From positions 68,026,001 to 68,090,000 of the forward strand of contig NC_088921.1 of the NCBI RefSeq assembly GCF_038396675.1: a stretch of DNA of 64,000 bases, in the 5' to 3' direction. Positions 38,871 to 49,410 of the stretch are shown here, in pieces. The notes below the pieces were generated by a model, which had not been told where the DNA came from, did not search any database, and worked only from the letters and a program-made list of their open reading frames with translations. Every line of letters begins with the position of its first letter. Within the stretch, counting starts at the first letter, position 1. The stretch comes from Hydra vulgaris. Its lineage: Eukaryota; Cnidaria; Hydrozoa; Anthoathecata; Hydridae. The position numbers were made by a program, and so were the translations under genes.

Positions 38871-39882
38871 TTTTTTTATCTAGGACTCTAGAGTATTTAT
38901 TACTATAGAGCAAACATCTATTTTCATTTCTTTTTTTTTTTATAGACTTGTGTGTTTGTGTTAAGTAAGTAAGTATAAAATTTTACAAAGGTGTTGCCAA
39001 TTTTTATGTATTCTTTATATGTTTATCTTTTAGAAGGCTACAAAGTAAAATTCAAAAGTAAATGATAATTAAATCTATATAATTCACCCCAAACAGTTAT
39101 ACATGAAGTCTAAGATGCAGATGGTGAAGATTTGCTGCACGTCACATTAATCAGAGTAATGTTTGTGATTACATCAAACACCTTATTAGAGTCATGATTT
39201 AGTAAATCTTGATGAAAAAAACTGTTTGGTAAAAAAGTCTTTTACCAAAAAAAAATCTCTGTTAAATTTAGAATTATTCAACTGTCTAAAAGATTACTTC
39301 TATAAAAAAAGTGTAGTGCATACATCTCGATGTGTTCTTTTTCATTAATTCTTTGTAAATAAAAAGTTAATTTGTCAATGCAATATATATCAAATTTAGC
39401 CTATTTCAAAAAAGTGTGATTTTTTTAATCAAATGTAACACTAAGTAATCTAATGCTGAAAGTCGATAAAGTGCGCTTTGCCCATGCGCTTTGAAGTTTA
39501 GAGTTGCTAAAATAAGAAAATTTGTTTTGTCATATATTATACTGCAGAAAAACACTAAAATTAAGGTAAATTGAAAATATTAATTGCTCTGGTTACCAGC
39601 GAAGTCAGAAGCGATTGCCATAAAAACAATGTCAAAAATTGCATGCTGTGTGCATGCAAGTGTTTGTTACCTAAATGAATTCATTTTTTCTGCAATTTAT
39701 TTTTATGTTAAAATGCTAACGAAAATTAAATTCTTGTTGCTATTTTAATATTCACGAATTGTAAGAAGGAAAAAATTAAAAGCGCATTTTCAACTTCCAT
39801 CAACTAGAAAAAAAGTTGATATCAAAATTTTTAACCTTGATTATAGCCAGTTATGAATATTTTTTTTTTTTCAATGAAATGA
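38871..39882. other. AT-rich region, no supported gene
   Basis: Nothing recognisable. TGCATGCTGTGTGCATGCA near 39642 is a short imperfect palindrome. Confidence 0.4.
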
Positions 39883-40066
39883 TTAGGGGTCGTCCACAAA
39901 TTACTTTACGCTATAAGGGGCAGGGGGTTTGGTGATTTTGTGATGACTCGTACAAAACTTGCTTCTAAAGTGTTACGATTTTGAGACATAGGTGGGGGGG
40001 GGGGAGGGGGAAGGAGGGTTAAAAACGGTCAAAAATTGTGTGACGTATTTTATGGACGACCCCTTA
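39883..40066. mobile_element. 178-bp PIF/Harbinger-type MITE
   Basis: Element 39886-40063 has inverted ends GGGGTCGTCCACAAATTACT and, reverse-complemented, GGGGTCGTCCATAAAATACG. The 3-bp direct repeat TTA flanks it (39883-39885 and 40064-40066), fitting the TWA target preference and G-rich termini of PIF/Harbinger elements. A G-run occupies 39994-40016. Non-coding. Confidence 0.8.
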
Positions 40067-40698
40067 TCAAAAAACTACATTAGACTTTATATTTATTAGT
40101 TAACCGAAAAATTAAATTGACATTTAGTTTTGTAATTATTTGCATTATTCCAAGAAAAGTTTATTTTTCAAGTTTAAAAAAATAAAAATCATAAATAATG
40201 TAATAAAATTATTATTAGTGAATTTTTCAACTAAAGATATTAACTGTTCTAAATACTCAACAAAAAAAATCAGCTATCCTGATTTCAACAATGCTTTGGA
40301 TTGCATAACTTCTAAAAGTTGTGTGAAAAATGATAAAAAAAGAAAATTTGTGTACAACAAATTTTATTTTTTTATTTTTAAAAACACAGTTACAAAATAA
40401 AGTTAAAATTAGCTCATCAGTTTTTTAAATTTCCATATGAAAAACCATCTGAATGCAGAAACGAACAATGCATGCGACATCGTGATTTACATGCTCGCAA
40501 ATGTTCTAGACATGCCATTTTGAAAAACTTTTTCGACCGTGCAAAGAGTACCTTGGATATGATATACCATAGGAATTTTTTTATGCTGAAGATTTGCAAC
40601 CCGCTTTTTTTTAGCAAAAGCATTAAAAATTTTAAAAGCAGTAAGCTTAACCGCTTCGCATCTATCTCGTGCGCAATAAAACCAATTGGTTATTACCG
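40067..40698. other. Region left of the truncated MULE gene, unresolved
   Basis: Would be expected to hold the rest of the MULE catalytic domain on the minus strand, but I find no matching motif. The gene appears truncated just inside 40720. Open stretches on both strands (40140-40400 and 40417-40702) are not recognisable. Confidence 0.4.
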
Positions 40699-41309
40699 TT
40701 AGTAAATCAGCAGTATAATGAGAAAATCATATGCATTTGTGCCATGCGTAGAATCAATACAAACACCATTTTTTCCAAACGGTTGCAGCATTTTTTTTTG
40801 ATGTTCTGTTTGCATTATAATTATAAAGTCTGATTCTTTAAATGTATAACATGTATCTAACTCACCCTGTAGTTTATAATATAAAACAGGACTATTTCCC
40901 TTCATTTGCCATTCTTTTAGCCAAATTGCAACACTGTCTTAACCATTGGCATGAAGTTGTATAGAAATAATGTTGAATGCTTTCTCTAGGTTTTTGATAT
41001 CTTGACGCTGGGTTAAATGTAACCTGGATTGAACACAACTTGTTTCATCTCTAATATCATCTAGGATTCTATTTTTGGTTACACCCATTTTAAGTTTGCT
41101 AGCAATTTCTTGCCTTTGAACACTTGATTGAGAAATATGTTGAATTTCATTTTTATGTCCATAGTGTGAATAACAAGCATTAACAATCTATCTACGGTTT
41201 GGGTAACTTAAAGTGTGGACGTGCAATTTTTAACAATTTTTCGATTTCCTATTAAGTAGATATTTGAGATCATACCCAGTAGGCACAGCGACGTGACAAA
41301 ATCGTGAAT

Positions 41310-41510
41310 TTCACGTCATTTTGGCACGTGACATTTAGGTGACTTTTTGTTCCCCATGAAATGACCAATTCACGTGATTTATGGACGTGTTTTTCACGTT
41401 ACTTTTGGCACGTGATATTTAGGTAACTTTTTGGTCCCCATGAACTGTCTAAAAGACGTGCTTTTTACGTTAATTTTGGCACGTAATATTTAAGTAATAA
41501 TTATGCTTTA
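41310..41510. repeat. Subterminal tandem repeats of the CCCAG element
   Basis: Three decreasingly similar units of about 70-75 bp, each with TTTTGGCACGTGATATTTAG-like sequence followed by GTAACTTTTTGGTCCCCATG. ACGTG words may be transposase-binding sites. Confidence 0.75.
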
Positions 41511-41736
41511 TAAAAACGAAGTGTTTGGATTCGTGTAAAGAAAAAAACTCATCGTCGAGGAAATATTTAATACGTATTAAATTACATGGTTTTATTAGTC
41601 AGTATATTAGTTCTTGATATAAACATTTTGAATTTGTAATAAAAGCAACACTTTTGTTAAAATATCCTCCTTATATCCAATAAGTAATAAGTACAAAGTC
41701 ATAGATCTGCAACTTACGAAGAGCACACTTCGATCC

Positions 41737-41876
41737 ACAAAGAGCGCACTTCAAACTTAATCTAACGAACCAGTCGATATATTCTCCCATAAAAGCACGC
41801 TTCAAACATAATCTAACGAATCAGTCGATATTTTCTCCTATAAGAGTACGCATCAAACTTTATCTAATGAATCAGA
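41737..41876. repeat. Tandem repeat of about 55 bp, 2.5 units
   Basis: Units share CTTCAAACTTAATCTAACGA and CAGTCGATATTTTCTCC. The last partial unit is where similarity to the second copy at 43890 begins. Confidence 0.75.
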
Positions 41877-42030
41877 TTTAGCTGAAAGAAACGAATAAAA
41901 TCTTAAATAATAATATGGTTATTTAATAACTATCTTAAATCACAAACTTTTAAAACAAATCTTACTTGGTAAGTTGCCAACCATTTTGGCAACAAGATTT
42001 TCTAGTTGTTTTCTTTTATCTAAATCATTA
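41840..42030. repeat. Internal direct duplication of the CCCAG element, copy 1
   Basis: Shares CGCATCAAACTTTATCTAAT and TTTTGGCAACAAGATTTTCT with copy 2 at 43890-44125, same orientation. Confidence 0.8.
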
Positions 42031-43739
42031 AATAATTTTAAGAAAACAATACTACATACAATGTAGAAAAATAAAAAAAGTCATTTGCCTTCTAATTTTA
42101 TACTCTTATTGCTAAAAAATAAGGATTTAATAAAAAAAGACATAACAAAAAAGTCGACAGATAAATAAAAAAAAGAAGTATAAAATATAAAAATACAAGT
42201 CTAAAAAAATATTGTTTATCTAATATATCTATATCTAATATCTGTCTATAGATAAATATATATATATATATAAAGTTAATAACTGAAGGGCGTGATTAGA
42301 AAAACACCTTATGTGATAACATCTGATTAAATAATTTGTTTTCTTTGTTTTCCATCTTCTTATATTTGCACTTGATTCTGCATTAACTTGTTCATACATT
42401 AACTCACTAGATGCAAAGGTTACAGCCCACGAAGTTGCTTTAAATGAGTAATCTACAAAGTTTTGAACATTAAATGTAATTTTAGAATGCACATAGAAAA
42501 TTATAACAATTTAAAAAAATGTAATAGTTACCACATAACCTCACAACATTATAGTGGGGATTTTATATCATGATTTTCCTACCCATGGTGAGATTTTCAC
42601 CTTGAGGCTCCTTTTGCTGTGGAAACATTCACCACGGCTAAGGTGCCTCATCTACCCCTTATAATTATATATAATATATTAAGTATAAAACTAAAAGTAT
42701 GTATAATAAAGTATTGTCAAATTAGGTCACCAATATATACCGAGTACTAAAAATTCAACTCAGAACCAAGTTACATTCTCCAACAAGATATGAACTAAAT
42801 TAAATTCTTGCTACAGGGTGCGATCACAAAAGAAGACGAAAAGAGGGAAAAGTGAATTTTCTCAAACTTTAAAAGTTAAAAGGTTATTGTGTCTTACTAC
42901 AGAATGATATACCTAGGCAATAACATAACAATACCATTGGATCTTCCTAGTCAATAATATTTTATACAGAACTTATCATTTATCATGTAGTTTAATAAAT
43001 TTAATAATATAAAAGCTATAATAACTTATTTATTATTAAATTAATTACATCGACAAATTTGACAGTCTAAAATATTATATAATAGGGTAGAAAAAAAAGT
43101 ATACCTTGTATTAGGGTTTGATCTTTTGCATGTTGCAATATGAGAATTATCTGCCATAACGTTACACGATTTTGAACTAAGCTTTTTAATATATTTATTA
43201 AACCTAAATTGACAAAAAATTGATATAAAATAATATAATATGTTTAGATAAAATATTATATATGTGACATTTTATTTTTGTCAAAAATGCATTGCGATGT
43301 TATAAGATATCTTATACCCTGATATATCTTATACCCTGAAATATCTTATACCCTGATACTTTTTTTATTATTATAAAACTACAATGCAAAATAATTATAT
43401 TATTATAAAAGTATAATAAAAAGTAATTACAATAATGAATATATAAACTATATATTTCATATAATCATTATATTTAAAAAATTCGGAAAATTGTTTGCGG
43501 AAAATATCCTGAAAAAATTCAGAATATTTTCCCCCTAATTTTTCCCTTAATTTTGCATTCAGCCAAGTTGACAATAATATATACTTTAACTTGCATGTAT
43601 GGAAAACTTTTCGGATATTTGGAAAAAGATAAATTTCAGAAAAATATCCGGTATTCCGGGAATATCCCAAAAAAAATAATTCCTGAAACTATATTATAAA
43701 AAAATAGTAAATAAAATAAAGAATATCTTTCCAAGTTTC
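42031..43739. other. Interior of the shorter CCCAG element, no gene supported
   Basis: Minus-strand open stretches at 42235-42492 and 43395-43670 have no motif I recognise. A 17-bp tandem repeat (ATATCTTATACCCTG core, three units) lies at 43306-43356. The segment 43050-43140 (TCTAAAATATTATATAATAG...) is similar to 49965-50040 near the right end of the larger copy. Confidence 0.5.
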
Positions 43740-43887
43740 TAATTATAGGTTTTTATTGAGAATAAAAAAAGTTCCAAAATACACAATATTTTGGCAACGT
43801 AACTTTCATGCTTCAATCAAGTAAAATTGTAACCTGGACGAGGTCACCTAAAATATACATGATTGAAACGTGAAGAAGGAAACTGGG
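43740..43887. repeat. Internal right-end copy of the CCCAG element
   Basis: Matches 50335-50477: GGTTTTTATTGAGAATAAAA, TATTTTGGCAACGTAACTTT, GTAACCTGGACGAGGTCACC and a final ACTGGG. About 13 bases next to the terminus are missing compared with the right end at 50477. Confidence 0.8.
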
Positions 43888-43889
43888 TA

Positions 43890-44125
43890 AGCATGCATCA
43901 AACTTTATCTAATGAATAAGTCGATATTTTTACCAATAATAGCTAGCGACACCAAATTTAGCTAAAAAGAAACAAATAAAAACTTAAATAATAATATGAT
44001 TATTAAATAATTATCTTAAATCACATATTTTTAACACAAGTCTTACATGGTGAGTCGCCAACTGTTTTGGCAACAAGATTTTCTGGTGTTGCTATTTCTT
44101 TGATCTAAATCATGAAACAATTTTT
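43890..44125. repeat. Internal direct duplication of the CCCAG element, copy 2
   Basis: Starts GCATGCATCAAACTTTATCT directly after the internal right end; see copy 1 at 41840. Confidence 0.8.
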
Positions 44126-45807
44126 AAAAAAAGCAATGCTATATTTGAGAGAAACTTGCTTTACATATTGGAAGGTTGTCAACATTGAAAGATAAGTATA
44201 ATGCAGTTTCAAATACAATAGCGTCATAATCATCTTTTTGTGGGGGAAACATTGAACAAATCCGCATTAATAACCTGTTTTATATTGTACATTAGGGGTA
44301 TGACTAAAAAATTTTTTTAAGAATTTTTAATTCCCCCTGTCACCATGAGTGGAGAAGTTATATTTATAAACAGAAAATATAAGTTTTTAATGTTAATTTT
44401 TGAAAAAGATTACCCCCAAGCTGAAAATAATTTTTCCTATCTTTTTAATGTTATCCTAATAAGTTATAAATATTGCTAAAAATGGTCTTGCTTCAGACAA
44501 GAATAAGAAAGTTTGGGAATCAAATTTAGCGAGATTTGAAAAAGCTAAGACTTCAAGAATATGTGCTATTGTTAAAAGTATTAGTGAAATGAATAAAATG
44601 TCTTCAGAACAGCATATTATTTTTAAAAGTTTTTTAAATATTATATTTAAAAGTTTCTCATCAAATGTTAAAAGCAGAAATGAGAGAGTTGGCTAAAGAA
44701 ATTGAACTAATATGGAGAAAGCTGAATATTCCAATTTTACAAGGTAAATCACCATCAGAAAGAAAAATAGAAAATGTATTGAAAACACTTGACAAAAATA
44801 GTCGAAAACCTGGAACTCAAAATTTTACCCGATTGTTTAACAAAACTGATGAGAAAGGTGAGTGGTTGTGTCAGGAAGATAAAGAGTTTTATGGTCTGCA
44901 AATGTCAATAAATGGAATAGTTGGATATTGTGCCACGATTGAAGATACTGAAGGTATTCATCCAAGAAAACTGGTGTTGATAAAGAAACAAATGTTCAAA
45001 AAACAAATCAGCCAAGACTGAGATTTCAATGAACCAGCTAGTGAAGGAGGTTATTCAGTAACTGAAGAGCAGTGTTCCAGCAGTGATACCGAAGCTAAAG
45101 ATGTCGAAAGTTTGTCATCATCATCTAAAAGATAAAAAACAAATTTGTCTGTAAATTTGGTGATTTCTGCAAAGATTAGTACCAAAAAAGCACATAAAGT
45201 CTGCAAAACTTTATCAAAAAATGGAATTTCTATTCCTACTCCAACTCATAGTGGTGTCTTCAAAGATGTCGGGAAAGAAGGAGAAAAGTTGAAAGCAAAT
45301 TATATAGAGAACTTAAAAAATGAAAAGCGGTCTTTACACTTTGATGGAAAACACATAGAGAAAATGGAACATCAAGTAGTTGTTTTTAAATAAAAGAAAG
45401 GGGTTAGACTTGCTGTTCTTTAGCTGATGAATGGAAAAGGTGAAACAATATTTAATGGGATAAAACTTGTGCTGGATGAATATGAGCTGTGGCTAGCCAT
45501 AAAAATGGTTGTATCTGATACAACATATGTAAATATCGGAACAAGAATTGGTGTAGTAACACTGTCACAGAAACATTTCAAAACCATTGGACTAGAAAAA
45601 CCTTCTTTTTTAGAATGCCACCACCATATTTTACATGTCATGAATAATCTTTTTGAAAAATCAACAACAAAACCAAATCTTCATTACCCATATGTGACAA
45701 GATTATGGCAAGAGTACAAGAACCCGAAGTTATTACTTTAGAATACTGGAGATCCTTTGACAAAAGTGAATTGGGTAGGCTGGCGAGATGACATGGACTT
45801 CCTGTAT

Positions 45808-45883
45808 CACTTAATACGCCCTTTGTCACTTAATAAGCCCTTTATCACTTAATAAGCCCTTTATCACTTAATAAGCCCTTTGT
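45808..45883 (+). repeat. Four 19-bp tandem units at the LINE 5' end
   Basis: Units at 45808, 45827, 45846 and 45865, consensus CACTTAATAAGCCCTTTAT, differing at one or two positions. They may be 5' UTR monomers or the product of 5'-end joining during insertion. Confidence 0.9.
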
Positions 45884-45908
45884 TACGGCTTAGGGTTTAT
45901 TAGTAGTA

Positions 45909-48893
45909 ATGAGGCAATTGCTTGGGCTATTAAACGGTGTTCTGAGTACTAACTATGCTTTGAGTCAAGTTCTTCAATCTAATTTAAAAATGAATAAAGT
46001 ACCAAAAACTATAAAACACAAAAAATCATCATCACCAAGTTCTCTAAACCTATCATTCACGAATATTCGTGGTCTTCGAAGTAACTTTTCTTCTGTTGAG
46101 TCTTATCTCTTGCAAAGTTCACCAGACCTACTTGCTCTTTGTGAGACTAATTTGAGTTCGGCTGTCTCATCTTGTGATCTTAGTGTTGATGGTTATCTTC
46201 CTCTGATTCGTAAAGACTCCAATAGCCACATGCTTGGCCTGGGCATTTACATTCGTAAGAATTCACCTGTTTGTCGTGAAACTAGGTTTGAATCCACAGA
46301 ATATTCTTTCATGTGCTTTCGTTTAGCACCACTTCACGCTATTGCCTTTCTCTTTGTTCTATATCGATCTCCTTCATCTCAAGACTGTACACTTTTTGAT
46401 GTTATTTCTGATCATATTGACCAAGCCCTCTCTCTTTATCCATCAGCTAATATAGTTGTTGTCGGTGACTTTAATGCTCACAACTCTGAATGGCTTGGCT
46501 CTAGTGTCAGTGACTCTGCAGGCATTAAAGCCCACAACTTTTGCCTTTCTCAATCCCTAACTCAAATAGTCAACTTTCCAACTCGCTTTCCTGACAACCC
46601 TAATCATTTACCTTCTCTACTCGACTTATGTCTTGTTTCTGATCCTAGTCAGTGCTCAGCTTCTCCACATTCACCCTTAGGTGCTTCTGATCACAGTTTG
46701 ATCTCTTTAAAACTAATATCTCATTCTTCTTCATCACCTGAATACCCCTACTATCGAACCTCTTATAACTACAGTAAAGCTGACTGGGATTCTTTCCGTG
46801 ATTTTCTTCGTGATGGCCCTTGGGTAGAAATCTTTCAACTTCCTGTCGACAAATGTGCTTCTTATATAACTTCGTGGATTCAGGCTGGCATGGAATCTTT
46901 TATTCCCTCTCGACGATTCCAGGTCAAGCCTCACTCTCCTCCATGGTTTTCCTCACACTGTGCTGCTGCGATTGCCAATCGAAACCGTTACTTCCATATT
47001 TATCAGCAAAACAATTCTCCAGAAAACAGACGTCTGTTTATTACTGCTAGAAACAACTGTAAAAAGGTTTTGTCTAACGCCAAAACCCGCTATTCTCAGG
47101 TCATGAAATCTCGTATCTCATCTCAAAAATTAGGCTCTCGTGTCTTCTGGAGAATCTTTAATAATATCAATAATAAGGGCAAATCTATAATTCCACCTCT
47201 CTTGTATGGTTCAGACTTTGTCACCTCACCTAAAGACAAAGCCGAACTGTTTGCTAAAAACTTTTCATCAATATCATCTCTTGATTCCACTAATTGCGTT
47301 CTACCTGATATTGCCAACAAACAGGTTGATTCATTGCTTGACATTCATATCACTTCAGCATCTGTATCTAAAGTGATTTCCTGTCTAGACTCTTCTACAG
47401 CTTGTGGCCCAGACAACATACCTGTTATTGTCTTGCAGAAGTGTTCTCCAGAGCTGTCGTCTATACTCTCAAAACTATTCAACAAGTGCTTATCAGAGTC
47501 TTGTTTTCCAGCCTGCTGGAAAGCCGCATCTGTTATCCCTATCTTCAAAAATTCTGGGGAGCGATCTGATTCGTCTAACTACCGTCCCATAAGTCTTCTT
47601 CCTATCATAAGCAAGGTTTTTGAATCTTTAATTAACAAACACTTAATTTCTCATCTTGAATCTAATAACTTACTTTCTGACCATCAATATGGATTTCGAT
47701 CTTCTCGTTCTACAGCTGATTTGCTAACAGTAATAACTGACAGGTTTTATCGTGCATTAGATGAAGGTGGAGAGGTTAAGGCCATTGCTCTTGACATTTC
47801 AAAAGCGTTTGATAAAGTTTGGCATGCTGGTCTTCTCCATAAGCTTTCTTCTTATGGTGTATCCGGCAACATCTTTAAGATCATTGAATCCTTCCTTTCC
47901 AATCGTAGCATAAAAGTTTTCCTCGATGGACAACACTCTTCTTCTTATTCTGTAACTTCAGGGGTTCCTCAAGGTTCTATCCTTGGCCCTATACTCTTTT
48001 TAATTTACATTAACGATCTTCCAGATATTCTCACATCTAAGGTGGCATTGTTTGCTGATGATACTACCATTTATTCTTGTCGTGATAAGAAACCAACACC
48101 CTCTGATTGCCTGGAGGGGGCATTTGAGCTTGAAAAGGATCTCACTTCTGCTACAGCATGGGGCTCACAGTGGCTGGTGAACTTTAATTCAGATAAAACT
48201 CAATTTTTTTCAGCCAATCGTTATCGCAATAATTTAGATCTTCCTATATTTATGAACGGTGATGTACTCGATGAGTCACCTACTCTTCATCTTCTAGGAT
48301 TAACTCTTACTTCCAATCTTTCTTGGAAACCATATATCAAATCGGTTGCAAAATTAGCATCTGCTAAGGTTGCATCTCTTTATCGAGCTCGCCACTTTCT
48401 TACTCTGGATTCTATTCTCTACCTCTATAAATCTCAAATCCGGCCTTGTATGGAATACTGTTGCCATATCTGGGGCGGATCTTCTAATGATGCCCTTTCT
48501 CTTTTAGACAAGGTGCAAAAACGCATTGTAAACATAGTTGGACCTGCTCTTGCAGCCAACCTTCAACCATTATCACATCGTCGTAATGTTGCTTCTCTTT
48601 CTCTTTTCTACAAATACTATAATGGGCACTGCTCGAAAGAGCTAGCGTCTCTTGTGCCATCTACTAAAATTCATTCTCGTGTTACTCGTCATTCAATTAA
48701 GTGTCATCCTTTTTCTGTGACTGTTCCTAAGTGCTCCAAAAACGCTTATTCGTCTAGTTTTTTTCCTCGAACATCAGCTCTTTGGAATTCGCTTCCTTCA
48801 TCTTGCTTTCCTGATTCATATAATTTGCAATCTTTTAAATCGTCCGTCAATCGTTATCTTGCTCTACAATCTTCATCTTTTCTCTTACAGTAA
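45909..48893 (+). CDS. LINE polyprotein: APE-type endonuclease and reverse transcriptase, intact
   Basis: The 994-residue ORF starts at ATG 45909 (MRQLLGLLNG) and ends TAA 48891-48893 without a break. An APE-type endonuclease occupies about residues 45-270: FTNIRGLRSN, LLALCETNLS (Glu79), VVVGDFNAHNSEW (Asp187), and LGASDHSLI (Asp261-His262). The reverse transcriptase follows at about 480-770: NYRPISLLPIISKVFE, IALDISKAFDKVWH (Asp629), SGVPQGSILGPILF, and FADDTTIYS (Asp717-Asp718), then the thumb and a C-terminal tail. Motifs place it in the CR1/jockey group of non-LTR elements; the exact clade needs a tree. The enzyme would nick target DNA and prime cDNA synthesis from the element's RNA in the nucleus. 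The intact frame and long poly(A) indicate a recent insertion. N-terminal residues 1-40 have no known domain. Confidence 0.9.
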   Translation: MRQLLGLLNGVLSTNYALSQVLQSNLKMNKVPKTIKHKKSSSPSSLNLSFTNIRGLRSNFSSVESYLLQSSPDLLALCETNLSSAVSSCDLSVDGYLPLIRKDSNSHMLGLGIYIRKNSPVCRETRFESTEYSFMCFRLAPLHAIAFLFVLYRSPSSQDCTLFDVISDHIDQALSLYPSANIVVVGDFNAHNSEWLGSSVSDSAGIKAHNFCLSQSLTQIVNFPTRFPDNPNHLPSLLDLCLVSDPSQCSASPHSPLGASDHSLISLKLISHSSSSPEYPYYRTSYNYSKADWDSFRDFLRDGPWVEIFQLPVDKCASYITSWIQAGMESFIPSRRFQVKPHSPPWFSSHCAAAIANRNRYFHIYQQNNSPENRRLFITARNNCKKVLSNAKTRYSQVMKSRISSQKLGSRVFWRIFNNINNKGKSIIPPLLYGSDFVTSPKDKAELFAKNFSSISSLDSTNCVLPDIANKQVDSLLDIHITSASVSKVISCLDSSTACGPDNIPVIVLQKCSPELSSILSKLFNKCLSESCFPACWKAASVIPIFKNSGERSDSSNYRPISLLPIISKVFESLINKHLISHLESNNLLSDHQYGFRSSRSTADLLTVITDRFYRALDEGGEVKAIALDISKAFDKVWHAGLLHKLSSYGVSGNIFKIIESFLSNRSIKVFLDGQHSSSYSVTSGVPQGSILGPILFLIYINDLPDILTSKVALFADDTTIYSCRDKKPTPSDCLEGAFELEKDLTSATAWGSQWLVNFNSDKTQFFSANRYRNNLDLPIFMNGDVLDESPTLHLLGLTLTSNLSWKPYIKSVAKLASAKVASLYRARHFLTLDSILYLYKSQIRPCMEYCCHIWGGSSNDALSLLDKVQKRIVNIVGPALAANLQPLSHRRNVASLSLFYKYYNGHCSKELASLVPSTKIHSRVTRHSIKCHPFSVTVPKCSKNAYSSSFFPRTSALWNSLPSSCFPDSYNLQSFKSSVNRYLALQSSSFLLQ

Positions 48894-48942
48894 CTTCCAA
48901 CTTTAATTAGTGGCTGCTTGCAGCCTTGTTGGAAGCGAAGAT

Positions 48943-48973
<31 letters not shown>

Positions 48974-49410
48974 TAGCTTGTTATAAAAAGTTCAAAAGCA
49001 CAGGTACCTTTCCAAAAGTGAATTTCAAATCACATCCTGCTATAAGCAATTCAAGATGGAACTTGAGAGTAATTTTTGTTCTACTTGCTTACATTCTAAT
49101 ACCAGACTATCAAGAATCGAAATCTGCTCAAGCAGCATGCAACTTCATCTGTGGTTCATGGGGTGATATATGGTTTGGTGATCACTACTTCAATCCTGCA
49201 GATTTTGTTCATCTATTAGAAGCATGCAATGAGCATCCAAAAGCATTAAAATTGTTGAAGACATTTTGGTCCACAGAGCCAACACCAATTCCAACACAAG
49301 GGTCAAATATATGTGCAGAACGTGCAGTAAAAGTGATGCAAGATTTAGTGCCTTTATGTCATAGCATAGAAAAACTTAACATTAAATACTTATTGTCAAA
49401 TACACTGTAA

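Larger units (their letters stand above)
45808..48973 (+). mobile_element. Young non-LTR retrotransposon (CR1/jockey group), inserted in the transposase-like gene
   Basis: The element begins with four 19-bp tandem units (45808-45883, CACTTAATAAGCCCTTTAT), continues with a short leader, the 994-codon ORF (45909-48893) and a 53-bp 3' UTR. It ends in an uninterrupted poly(A) of 27 residues (48947-48973). The 3' UTR folds: CTTCCAA (48894-48900) pairs with TTGGAAG (48929-48935), enclosing GGCTGC/GCAGCC (48912-48925). The host gene is interrupted between MDFLYHL and CYKKFKS. I cannot read a clear target-site duplication. No ORF1 is present, so the 5' part may be missing. Confidence 0.9.
44480..49410 (+). 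pseudogene. Decayed transposase-like gene of the CCCAG element, split by a LINE
   Basis: One plus-strand frame runs 44665-45806 and resumes at 48976-49410. Motifs: EIELIWRKLNIP, then SLHFDGKHIEKMEHQVVVFK, DEYELWLAIKMVVSDTTYVN, IGTRIGVVTLSQKHF, FLECHHHILHVMNNLF, VGWRDDMDFLYHL. The LINE follows, then CYKKFKSTGTFPKVNF, AISNSRWNLRVIFVLLAYIL, GDIWFGDHYF and SNICAERAVKVMQDLVPLC, ending TAA at 49408-49410. In-frame stops are at 45019, 45133, 45391, 45421 and 45739. Related proteins with a DTT-x-N-x-G motif are abundant in invertebrate genomes and uncharacterised; the Asp of SDTT may be catalytic, which is inference. An earlier open stretch (NGLASDKNKKVWESNLARFE, 44480s) is in another frame and probably the N-terminal part. 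It is inactive on account of stops as well as the LINE. Confidence 0.7.

Noticed and set aside
42235-42492. Minus-strand frame inside the CCCAG element as an extra exon of the MULE gene
   Set aside because: No recognisable motif and no convincing splice sites linking it to exons 3 and 4; part is AT-repeat.
45420-45829. Minus-strand open frames at 45641-45420 and 45829-45638
   Set aside because: Antisense shadows of the plus-strand transposase-like gene.
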